A stretch of 64,000 bases of DNA, taken from contig JAGFBZ010002028.1 in the NCBI GenBank assembly GCA_018398805.1, positions 1,178,501 through 1,242,500 of the forward strand, given 5' to 3'. The notes beneath the pieces are model-generated. The model did no database searches. It was not told the origin of the DNA and saw nothing but the letters and a program-made list of their open reading frames with translations. The stretch comes from Hirundichthys speculiger. Taxonomy: Eukaryota; Chordata; Actinopteri; Beloniformes; Exocoetidae. Both the position numbers and the translations under genes were made by a program. Below, piece after piece: positions 46,690-56,500 of the stretch; positions within the stretch are counted from its first letter, which is position 1; each line of letters opens with the position of its first letter.

Positions 46690-46966
46690 CTGCAGAGCTG
46701 GATAGTCTAGAGCATTCAGGTTCGTGGTAACACAATGCCAATGAAGAACGACATCAGCAATGACCTCAAAGAAGCAAATGATGCTACCCAGCAATGTGGG
46801 AGAGGTTATAAGGTCATAAATCTGCAGTGAGAAAGATTATCCAGGTGAAAAATATTCAAAATGGTTGCTTGTCTTCCAGAAAAACTGATGTTCTTTTAAG
46901 TTCGCCCAAACATTCGACCATGTGATGCTCAGACAAACTCCAAAACCCCAGAAGCTACATCTCACA
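46690..46966 (+). mobile_element. Tc1/mariner-like fragment
   Basis: The text AACGACATCAGCAATGACCT, then AAAGAAGCAA, GGGAGAGGTTATAAGG and CAGTGAGAAAGATTATCC, matches the start of a widespread fish Tc1-like transposase gene (helix-turn-helix region, then the linker before the DDE domain). Internal deletions break the frame. It ends where an RTE-like fragment begins. Confidence 0.6.
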
Positions 46967-47122
46967 CCGTATAAGCGTATAAATTTGACACATGGACAAA
47001 GGAGGGACAGTGAATTTATCGGTAGAGGGATGATGAGGTTGGAGGCCTAAGAGGAGATTTATGGATGTAATGAAAGAGGACATGAAGTTAGTTGGTGTGA
47101 GAGAAGAGGATGTAGAGCAGTG
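46967..47122 (+). mobile_element. RTE-like LINE 3' fragment
   Basis: GGAGATTTATGGATGTAATG, then AAAGAGGACATGAAGTTAGT and TGGTGTGAGAGAAGAGGATG, encode RFMDVMKEDMKLVGVREEDV. This is the C-terminal end of RTE/Rex3-type ORF2 and follows the part represented by the 24.4 kb copy. Confidence 0.7.
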
Positions 47123-47580
47123 GTTCTCAACTGGTCTGGCTTCAGGACCCACCATCACCCTCAATGACAAGCCACGACCCAAATCAAGGAAAATTTCCAA
47201 CTTTTAAAAATTTATTGAATTAAAAGATCGTGCAGTTTGAATCAGAGATAGTAGAATAGAATATCACAGAATGCCAACACAAAAAAACAAGTTTATTGGT
47301 GAAACAAAATGGCAAAAACCAAAATGGCTTCAATAATGAGAGAGAGAGAGATGTTTTTAGAGAATTGTTTTATTACTTTCTTCAAAGTCAGCAGTTTACA
47401 TACATTTCCTCAGTATTTGACAGCGTGACCTTTAAACTGCATGACTTGAGTCAAATGTCCTTGAACTCTTCCATAAACTTCTCCAAACTGTGGTCCATTC
47501 TTCTCGACAGAACTGGTGGAAATGAGTAAACTTTGGAGTCCTCCTTGGTCACACAAGCCTTTTCAGCTTTGCCAACAGAT
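47123..47580. mobile_element. hAT terminus followed by inverted Tc1-like end
   Basis: gcagtggttctcaactggtc followed by tggcttcaggacccacc (from 47124) is a common Charlie-type hAT left end. Further on (about 47380-47580) AGCAGTTTACATACATTTCC, TGACTTGAGTCAAATG and CCTCCTTGGTCACACAAGCC resemble the terminal region of a fish Tc1-like element in antisense. The hAT right end is not seen. Confidence 0.45.
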
Positions 47581-47892
47581 AAAAAAAAAAATAAAAATAA
47601 AAAATATTAAACAGGTTCTCTCTCGTTATTCTATCAAGTAGAAATAATTTTAGTCATCCTAACTGACCTAAAACAGGAAAAGTTTTCAAATAGTGTTTTG
47701 GTGTTTTAGTGTTTTTGGCAGGAGTGTTTGTAGTTGGAGGTAATGAGGCCTGACATTTAATCATGAATGTGACTGTAACAGTATTAACATATTTTTTCCA
47801 ATGGTTTGCTATATCTGTGTCATCCTTGTTACGATTTAAAAGTAATGCTCTGACTAAACTGTTCTGTAATAAAACATAAATCATGGATTGAT

Positions 47893-48260
47893 TGGATCAG
47901 ACCTATGATAACCACCTGTTCGACCTACTACCCTCGGGGCGACGGTATCGGTCCCACAGAACTCGTACAAACAGGCTCAGGGACAGCTTTTTCCCCAGAA
48001 CCATCACAGCACTGCACACCTTATACACGACCCTGTGAATGTACTGAAATACTTCCAGTGCAATACTCTGCAACACTTTATAGACTGTAAATAACTTGGT
48101 TTGTATTTTTATATTCTTTTTAATATTTACTACGTTGCCTTCCTTTTGTTGTAAATATATTTAATATTATTAATATTCCTATCTACCTCACAAGTACCCT
48201 TTGAAGATGCACGCAAATCTCGTAATGCACTTACAATGAGATTCTGATTCTGATTCTTCT
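47893..48260 (+). mobile_element. LINE 3' end
   Basis: The plus strand reads DNHLFDLLPSGRRYRSHRTR and TNRLRDSFFPRTITALHTLY, the last residues of a fish CR1/L2-type LINE protein. About 200 bp of AT-rich 3' UTR follow, and a tail of ATTCTG repeats (about 48240-48258). The body of the element upstream is missing (5' truncation). Confidence 0.75.
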
Positions 48261-48612
48261 GATGGACTAGTGACCTTTGTTGACTACAAAGATGTTCTGA
48301 ACATTTTTTGATTGTCACATTTCAGTATTGTGGAGATTAAAAAACAGAAATACGTGAGTCAGGTGACAGAAACATTTAGGCAGCCCTGAAACCCCTTTAA
48401 ACCTGGGTGGCTCACCCAAGTTTGGAGAAACCCTCCAAGGAGGAAACCAGATGTTTCTTTTGCTTGTTTTACAACTGGATATTTGAACATAAGATTGACT
48501 CCCATTTGAAATTAACCCTAATTAATCAATGATGATATTCCAGTGTTCAGAATTGATCAGGTTTCCATTAATGAAACCAAATGTGACTAAAGCAAAGAAA
48601 ACATTGACTCTA

Positions 48613-48991
48613 GAGCAGCCATTCCCAAACTTCAGAACACCAAGGCCCAATTTGAAAGGTGAAAAATCTCCGCGGCCCACCAAAACCTTTAATCACAACT
48701 GTGATCAACATTCAGGACAAGGAACCATGTTCTGATATTAATGTGAGGGGTCAACAAATAAGGTGACACTTGTCATATTAAGTTAAGATGACAGTAGAAT
48801 AACACTTAACTGGTTTGTTTTGTTACTTCTTAATGTTTTTAAATCATGTCGTTAATACTTTACAGTAATTAAAAACATTTTGAAAAGATCAAGGATTTAA
48901 AACATTGTTTAATTTTAATGACCTCTCACGGCCCACCTGCAGTCCCACGACAGCCCACCAGGGGGCCGCGGCCCACACTTTGGAAATCACT
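48613..48991. mobile_element. hAT (Charlie-like) MITE, copy B
   Basis: This is the second copy of the family at 32795-33173, in the same orientation. The ends are cagccattcccaaacttcag on the left and, reading inward from the right, cagtgatttccaaagtgtgg, an imperfect inverted repeat. No convincing target duplication is visible (ctctagag versus gtttacag). There is no coding content. Confidence 0.8.
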
Positions 48992-49269
48992 GGTTTACAG
49001 CTTTCGGCTCAGCCAGTTTCCTCCAGATGGACTAGGTTTTGCTTTACAGTATTCAAAAAATATAATCCACAACCCCCTAAAAAGTAACTTTTCTTTCTTT
49101 TCCTTGCAGACAGCATATTTTATTTTGTCTCTGTAATCTTCATTTGTTAATATACATCCATTTTCAATCTTGGAGCACATTCCTAAAAAGAAAGTTAACT
49201 GTTGTAATCATTGTAAAAGTTACAGTTAAGCATTTAACTGCGCTCATAAAATGTGATGTAAAGCAGTGA

Positions 49270-49950
49270 CGCATGCCCGGTGTTCTTTTTGCCCCATTTC
49301 TTAATCATAATCACAATTTTGAACTGGAAATTCTCCACACCCTCACCTCCATGATTGCAGGCAGGCCAATCTTGCTTTTCTTTTTTTTCCTCAGCAATTC
49401 CTTTGTAAAGTGTGCACAAAAGGCCTTTCCATCTTTCTATTTTCTTGTTGAAAAATGCATGGACCTCCCTGGAAAAGATGTCATCTTGAAGGCAGCACAA
49501 AAGAATAAATTACCTCAGCCAAGGGCACTGATACAAGCCCAGACCATCACAGAGCCTGGCTTTTTGGACTTGCTACTGATAACAGTGTGGATGGTACTCT
49601 TCGTCTCCGGTCCAGTGGACACAATGCCCGTTTTCCTCCAAAAAAAAAAAAAAAAGATCTGGATTTAAGAATACTAATTTATGTGACCACAGTACACATT
49701 TCCACTGTGCAACGGTCCATCCCAGATGCCTTAGAGGTCAGAGAGGTCGATGCTGCTGGTGGAGAAGGTTGACGAAAGGCTCCCTTTAACACTGCAAAGT
49801 TCATCAACGAACCTGTAATATGGAGCTTGACAGATGGTTTCCAACTGGCAACTGAAGCCACTGAAGGTGCGTGATATGCTGGTGGAGGTGTTGGAAGGTT
49901 CTCAGTCTGTCCTCACTGACATGCCTCTACCACACTGCTTCAAACATTAC
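49270..49950 (-). mobile_element. Tc1-like transposase remnant, antisense
   Basis: On the minus strand, blocks in several frames read FRQPSPPAASTSLTSKASGM and DRCTVEMCTVVT, then PGSVMVWACISALG, the conserved stretch next to the second catalytic Asp of Tc1-like transposases. Further downstream comes QDWPA, resembling DWPSQSPDLNP. Frames change repeatedly and an A-run (49641-49655) interrupts it. It is a dead copy. Confidence 0.6.
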
Positions 49951-50802
49951 TTTCGGACAAGTGATAGTTTTTTGAGAAAGGGATTTCAAAGGACTAGCGT
50001 GCTCCTCTGCCTCACTGGGAAATGTTAAGATATTTGGGCCTTAGAGGGAACATAAGATGGTTCTCTTAAGGTCGTTGGGCCACCTAGTGGACCCTTTGCT
50101 CAGATTATAGAGAGGACGAAGGAGGCTGCTGGTCTCGTCTTCATGTTTTCTGTGAATCTGAGGGTTTATCAGGGGCTTCCCTGAGCGGAGGACGAAGGGA
50201 AGAGCCAGATGGTACATCACTTTGAAAGTTGGGGACGGCGGGACAGCGTCGCCCGTCTCTGCTTCTCAAACACATGAACGGATAAGGACCATGTCCCATG
50301 AGCTCAAGGAAAGCTTTTCAACTACCAAACTTTCAGATTCTCTCCTTAGAAGAAGACTCCGTGTCGTTCGCCACCTGTTCTCCGGCAAGTCATTTGACAC
50401 AAACGATTCGCGCCACAACACCCTCACAGATTCTCGGCCTGCTTTCTTCACCCTTGCAAATCACAATTTTTGTGTCACACAGGCCTTGCTCGGAAGCAGG
50501 TGCACAAGCTGTGATTTGGCCTCAGTTGTGTAAGTGCGAAAAAAGCAAGTATTGAAGCGACGCTCTCGCTCAACTGCTACCATGGTGGTAAATTAATTAC
50601 ATCTGGGTTCATGTAAGCACCTCAGGACAGGTTCAAAGATGGCAGGATGAATGCTGTCAAAGGCCCACAAACAAGCACCTATAAGTTCCTCTACAACTTA
50701 GTAACTGATTACTGGAACGACTCCCCCAAAGCTTTTCTTACGTAGTTTCACCAGGGTTAGAGTCAGACCCAGAGACCTGATGCCTCCAGCCATTACTGGA
50801 TA

Positions 50803-51412
50803 CGGTTACATGATGTTTTTCAATTCGGAATTATTCCGAATTAAAAAATTCAGAATTAAACTATTTTCCTTCGACTTTACATGGAAATAGTAATTCCGAA
50901 TTGAGGTTTACATGGAAAACACATTTGATCGGCTTTATCCAATTCCGCTTAAGGTCTGGGGGTTGGGGAGGGTTCTGATTGGATAGGGAGGTGGACGTCT
51001 TTACGTCTACCGGAAGAAAAACTTACTCGATTAGCAACAACATGGATGACTACATTATCAGCATCCTTTTTGGATTTGATTTTATTTTTGAAGCAGCAGC
51101 ACAACATAATGACGATGATTTTCTTTCAAAAACAAGCCCAGCGCAGAATATAAGCGTCATCGCGACAGATGGGCAAGGGAACGAGCATGCGCAGAAAGAC
51201 CAGAATTAATTTAAAGCGGAATGAATGTATACATGACCGCGGACTTATTCTATTCGAATTTAAAATCAGAATAAACCAGCCACTTACTTCGGAATTAAGT
51301 TTAATTCGGAATGGACATTTTCATTCGGAATTAGGTGTTTACATGGTCATTTTTAATCGGATTTAATTTTAATTCTGAATTAAAGAGGAATTAAACTTCC
51401 CATGTAAATGCA
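50803..51412. mobile_element. DNA transposon with AATTCGGAATTA-type inverted ends, unassigned
   Basis: The left end (ttacatgatgtttttcaattcggaattattccg) and right end, reading inward (ttacatgggaagtttaattcctctttaattc), are inverted and carry many copies of AATTCCGAATTA-like motifs. The middle has a 76-codon open frame (MDDYIISILFGFDFIFEAAA..) without a recognised domain. No clear target duplication is visible. A non-autonomous DNA element is likely. Confidence 0.6.
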
Positions 51413-51544
51413 CTAACTGTCACTGCTGCAGAGGAATCAGCGCTAAATACACACCGATTTTAGTTTTGGTCAGCATGCATTTCCAGTAATAAAAAAAAAA
51501 ACACTGACAGAAAATGACTTGTGCAAAAATCACTTTTACATCTG

Positions 51545-52479
51545 TTTATTTGGGATCCCATTACATAAGTCAAGGTTAAGTTCATCAATACAGTCTGCTT
51601 TGGATCTCGTAATACAATGACGTCTGGACTGAAGCAATAAACCAAATGTTTACTTGACACCTACAGTCCTATACACACAATCATTTTAGAGATCTGCATT
51701 TTAATGACATTTATCATACTAAGTAGCGATTGACTAGGTACAATCACAAGGCCTTTTTGCAATTTCAGATTCTATATCTTAAATGCACTTTTACAGATGT
51801 AATGCTGACTTTATTTTTTTCTCTTAGTTGTATAATGAGTCTGCACATTATATTCAGGCGCAGCCCGGGTCATCCAAATACAAAACAGTTGTCTTTGATT
51901 GGAACTATTGATGCACTCTTTAAAAAGGAAGCGGACCGTGGTTCCCGAGTCAGACGCTAAAGTTCTGCCATCTTCTTCAACAAATGGAGATGATACATCC
52001 CCACTGATACAGGCAATAAAACCAAGCAGAAGACTTGCTTTTTAATCAAAAAAGTTCAAAACCTGAGATTTTTTTTTTTTTTTTTAGTGACACAAAGTGT
52101 TTTAACTTAAAAATACGTGTAAACAGTGACAATGGCTGCAAAGAAGGGTTACGTCTTCCCTTTTGTGACTGAAAACATGCACATAAAAAAAAAAATCAAT
52201 GTCTGCTTGCATTAAAAGAACATTTAAAGTAACTTTTCTTTCAGTCACATCTTTAAAACTCATCATACATGTTTTTTTTGTGTGTTGTGAGGAAGAACTA
52301 CACAGCTCAGTGTGTTTAATTTTACACTTGATAAGTTTGATAAGAATCACCAATAATCAGTGTGTAGACATGACTGAGGATAATGTAGAATTGAGATAAC
52401 TTAAGACAAATAAATTCACTTTTTTAAAATTCTATAAAATATGACAATATCTTATCCTACACACCGCTACTGACTCAAG
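51545..52479 (-). promoter_or_regulatory. ccnt2: ccnt2 3' UTR, candidate polyadenylation signals
   Basis: Downstream of the ccnt2 stop the minus strand carries AATAAA at 51815-51810 and 51550-51545. Either could end the transcript, giving a 3' UTR of about 0.7 or 0.95 kb. The sequence is AT-rich with T-rich (sense A-rich) runs. Which signal is used cannot be decided from sequence. Confidence 0.45.
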
Positions 52480-53526
52480 TTACAAGTTCATACCTTGGGC
52501 ACTTAATAAGGAGTCCAGCATGTCGAAAGTGTTTTTGTAGTCGGTGTGTTGGCCGTTGGTCATGAGCATCCCATTGGTGCCGTCGTGACTGTGGTGCTCC
52601 ATCATCCTCTGGCTGCCGTCCGAATAGTGGGAGGAGCTCAGGCCTCCTTTGGAGGACCTGCTGCTCTTGGAGGAGTGGTGGTGGTGGTGGTTGTCGGCGT
52701 CAGAGTGCGGCCTCTTGCGCGACGAGCTGGAGGAGCTGCCGTCGCTAGAGTGGCTGCTGGGAGCCCGAACGGACAAGGAGACATTGTCCATCGTCCCTCT
52801 GCCGTTTCCGCTGAGAGAATACGAGTGCGAGTGACCGTGTTTCGAGTGGCGGTGGCTTTTGTGCTTGTCTTTGCCGGACAGGGTCCCACTCTGCTCTGAG
52901 CCACCGTGACGCTCCGACGACACTTTGATCCGCATCTTGAGCTCCTCGCTCATGGCGGAGTTGCCGTCTGCGTAGGAGGCGGGGAGCCGGGGCTTCTTGG
53001 AGCTGGACTTCTCTCTCCGGCCGTCGCCCGACTGGCCGGACTGCTGCGGCTGGGAGCGTTTCTTGTGGTGGTGCGAGGCGACGGCCGGGGGAGCGTACAT
53101 GTCCGTGCTCAGCTCATCCTTCATGCCGTTCTGCAGGGCCAGCTCCGCCGCGTGTTTCTCTCTGTATTTTTCCAGAGTCAAGACTTTCTGCGCGCGGGAA
53201 AAAGCAGCGGCGTTCAGACCAAGCTGCTGGTGCTCACTGCTTGACCCGCCGACTCCTTTGTGTTTGTGTTTTACCAGCGTTAAGTCTGAGTGGAGGGGCT
53301 GGGAGAACTGGTCGTAGCCACAAGTCTTTGACTGATCGCCGAGTGGCTGGTACAAGGCGTAGGGGGCCGTGATGCTGTTCAGACTGGGCATGTCTGTAGA
53401 GTCTGACACTGAAGTGGAGGGGAAGAACGAGTTGGTGACACCAGGAAGGCTGTCCAAGGACGATCCCTGGAAAGTACTGTCCACAGTTGTGCTGTCGGTC
53501 TTTGGTTTCTTAGCTGCTTGAGTTGC
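52480..53526 (-). CDS. ccnt2: ccnt2 exon 9 (last), disordered tail
   Basis: The exon has 348 codons plus TAA (52482-52480). It starts [14 protein letters not shown] after acceptor ..tgttttctag. Features in order: a Ser/Pro-rich stretch, [31 protein letters not shown] basic patch, [16 protein letters not shown], His-rich [19 protein letters not shown], a Ser run before [15 protein letters not shown], and the C-terminal [15 protein letters not shown]. His-rich tails in cyclin T proteins help engage the polymerase tail and form condensates. The coding strand is purine-biased, which leaves long open frames on the opposite strand. Confidence 0.96.
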   Translation of the reverse strand, partial: ATQAAKKPKTDSTTVDSTFQGSSLDSLPGVTNSFFPSTSVSDSTDMPSLNSITAPYALYQPLGDQSKTCGYDQFSQPLHSDLTLVKHKHKGVGGSSSEHQQLGLNAAAFSRAQKVLTLEKYREKHAAELALQNGMKDELSTDMYAPPAVASHHHKKRSQPQQSGQSGDGRREKSSSKKPRLPASYADGNSAMSEELKMRIKVSSERHGGSEQSGTLSGKDKHKSHRHSKHGHSHSYSLSGNGRGTMDNVSLSVRAPSSHSSDGSSSSSSRKRPHSDADNHHHHHSSKSSRSSKGGLSSSHYSDGSQRMMEHHSHDGTNGMLMTNGQHTDYKNTFDMLDSLLSAQGMNL

Positions 53527-56500
53527 CTAGAAAACAAAAATGTTTTGGACATTACAACATTGAAAAAAAAAAAAAAAATTCAGTCACCGCTGGACAAATC
53601 AAGCTTCATGTCCCACACTGTCCTCATATGGCTGACAGAAGAGGATTCATGTCATTACCCTCCAGTTTCTTATCCTCTTCAGCTTGCTGGGCGTTCTCTC
53701 CAGGATCTGAAGAAACTCGTGAGTGAGCTCTGAAATCAAGAAATGTTTTCACTATTCAAATCGCCTGTCAATTCATTTGACACAAAATCCTGTTATTCAT
53801 AATTACAGATGGTCACCGAGCTGACCCAGTATGACGGCTCTAAAAAGGCATCCACTCAAGTTAATCAACTTTTAACATCGTAATGTGTAGGGTTGGGCAC
53901 CGAAAAACGATTCCAAGTAGGATTCAGGTTCTGGAATCGTTTAGCAGATTTTTGAATTTCGATTCCTTTTTTTTGGTTCTTAAATGTCCACGCTATTTTT
54001 TTTTTTTGTTGTTGTTGTTTGTTTTGTTTTACTGCACTAGTTTGTTGATGTTACTCCGCCTGGCGTACTCAACTCCGTGCTAGTGGCGACGTCACGTCCG
54101 TCGCTGACGAGACTTCACTCGCCACAACATGGATCCCAAGAGACACCGCTCTTGAGTCCGGGAAATGACGGCTACCTGGCGCAGTGCAACATCTGCGGGA
54201 AGCGTGTTAATCCTTTACTGTCATCTCTTGCCTTCTCATATATCTCACTGTCCACTGGAATTGTTCCTAGACTCTTTAAATCTGCAGCTGTCAGCCCCAT
54301 ACTGAAAATACCTGGTTTAGATCCAAATAATTTCAATAACCTTCACCCCATCTCTCACCTTCCTTTCATTTCAAAAATTTAGAAAAAAAAATTGCTTCTC
54401 AGCTTCACTCCCATCTCACCCATAATAACCTGTATGAGCAATTCCAGTCTGGTTTCTGTCCCCTCCATAGCACTAAAACAGCTCTCATCAAGATCACCAA
54501 TGACCTCCTTATGGCTACTGATTCTGGATTAGTCTCCATCCTCCTCGATCTGAGTGCGGCCTTCGATACCATCTCTCACTCCATTCTCCTCAATAGACTT
54601 TCTTCTTTAGGTATCACTCATACCCCCCTTCACTGGTTTCAGTCTTACCTCACTGGCCGCACCCAGTTTATCCAGCTGAAATCTTTCACTTCTCAGCCCT
54701 CCCCCGTCACTTCGGGTGTGCCCCAGGGCTCTGTCCTGGGGTCCCCTTCTCTTCATAATATATCTCCTACCACTTGGCAATATCCCACCTGATATCTGCA
54801 ATACTGACTCTTTACCCCAGTTCAAGTCCAAACTCAAAACCTATCTGTTCACAACTGGCATTTCATTTATAATCTGATCCACTTCCCATTGTTGTTTTGG
54901 TTCTTTTGTTATTATTATTTATTTTATTATATTTTATTTTACTGTAAAGTGTCCTTGTGTGTCCTGAAAGGCGCTTTTAAATAAAATGTATTATTATATA
55001 TGTGTACAGGCCTCTTCCACACCTAGCGAACGCGTGTTTTCCCCAGCAAAAACACTACCTGTGCCGAACGTTCACGTTTGAATTCTGAAAGAGCAGATAT
55101 GGTCATCTTCCTAAACAAAAACTGTTGATTTCGTTTTTTGTTGGGCAAAATGTATTTTGGAGGCCAACTGTAAGTTGTTTAACATTTAGGCTGTAAGTGG
55201 AATTCTGTGTATGCATATGTGCATGCAAGCATGTGTAAGAATAAAAATGGCCTGTCGCCTGTGTAAATGTGTCACAGTTTTTTTAATGAAAAAAATTCTA
55301 CTATTAGATAAGTCGCGATCTGTTGACCTACACATCAAAGAATCGAAATCGAGAATCGTTTTGAACAGGAATTGAAACAGAGAATCGGAATCAGAATCGT
55401 TAAAATCCAAACGATGCCCAACCGTAGTAATGGGACACATCAAGCTACAGTAAGATTCTCCTTTGCTCTTACCGTCCAGCAGCTGTAGCGTCACAGTGTG
55501 GTCCACGTACTCCCACCAGTGTTTCCCATCCGTAGACACGGGGATCTCCCAGTTGGACCACTTACATGCCAGGTGGATACAGACACACGCGACGACCGTG
55601 GGTCTGTACTGCAGGCAGAAGGTGGTGAGGTGCAAACTGCAGGAAGAGAAGAGAGATGCGACAAATGTACGCTCATCAGCTCGGGATTTTAACGCCAACA
55701 AACAACTCAAATTTTTACAGTTATTGAAAACACTTCCAAGAGTCAAACCGGTACAAGTATTTCTAGATTTATTCACCACCTTACCTTTTTAAAACTAGAA
55801 GAGTTAAGAAAATATATTAGGACATGCTCCTAAATGTCTGATTGAGGTATACGTACATCTGGACAGTACAACATCAACGTAAATACACTGACTTGCAGGA
55901 GGTTTGTGCTTTTGATTTTAAACGTAAACAAGAGGAAATTACAGAGTAGTGTTTCTCAATCTCAGGGGGAAATGTAATCTGAAACTCGGAAAACAATCCT
56001 TATATATAATTAGCCATAAATTGATCAATTTTAAATTGCCTGATCGTCATTTCACAAAAACAAAATGCGACTTCCAAGACTGAGAAACACTGAAGTTGGT
56101 GGACTCAGGTCCCTTATACACCAAACCCACGGTGAGCGTTTCTCATCTTTTCAATATCGCGCACTGTATCGCCGTCCGACCCTGTTGATACTATTCAGTG
56201 TGTTGACTCTGCATGAGGTCTTTTTTGGGAATAAATCAGTCTAAAAGGTTTAAGGGACATCAGCTCATTTTGTAATGCACCTTCAATGCTTAATCAAAAG
56301 CAACATGTACAAAACAATCCATAAGATGCGTTCTTAAAATGAATCACTGGGGGTTTTTTTTGTCTTAACATTTTAAAAAATATCTAAAACTGAGCAAGAA
56401 ATATACTGGGCAACATAGTCTGAACTAACAACTGTAAGTTTTTAAATCTTACTACAGAATGTAGACTATCTTGTCTTCTGCAGTGAAGTTATGTCCTCTA

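Larger units (their letters stand above)
30245..51540. other. intergenic interval between convergent zranb3 and ccnt2
   Basis: No coding exon was recognised in 21 kb. Transposon remains are at about 32795-33173, 33574-34187, 37338-37965, 42766-42942, 46690-47580, 47893-48260, 48613-48991, 49270-49950 and 50803-51412. A (TTG)n run is at about 30571-30591, and long homopolymers are at 43517-43546, 44226-44251 and 45052-45081. Repeat-poor blocks (about 34.7-35.8, 43.6-44.2, 44.5-45.0 and 45.3-45.8 kb) are listed separately. Elsewhere nothing is recognised. Confidence 0.65.
53730..55472 (-). other. ccnt2 intron 7, mostly transposon
   Basis: The intron is 1,743 bp, of which 1,539 bp are a hAT-like element split by an L2-like LINE. 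Only about 150 bp next to exon 8 and about 40 bp next to exon 7 are not transposon. Confidence 0.8.

Noticed and set aside
52546..53317. Plus-strand frames of up to 117 codons opposite ccnt2 exon 9
   Set aside because: They are shadows of the ccnt2 coding strand, whose Ser/His/Lys codon use leaves the opposite strand open.
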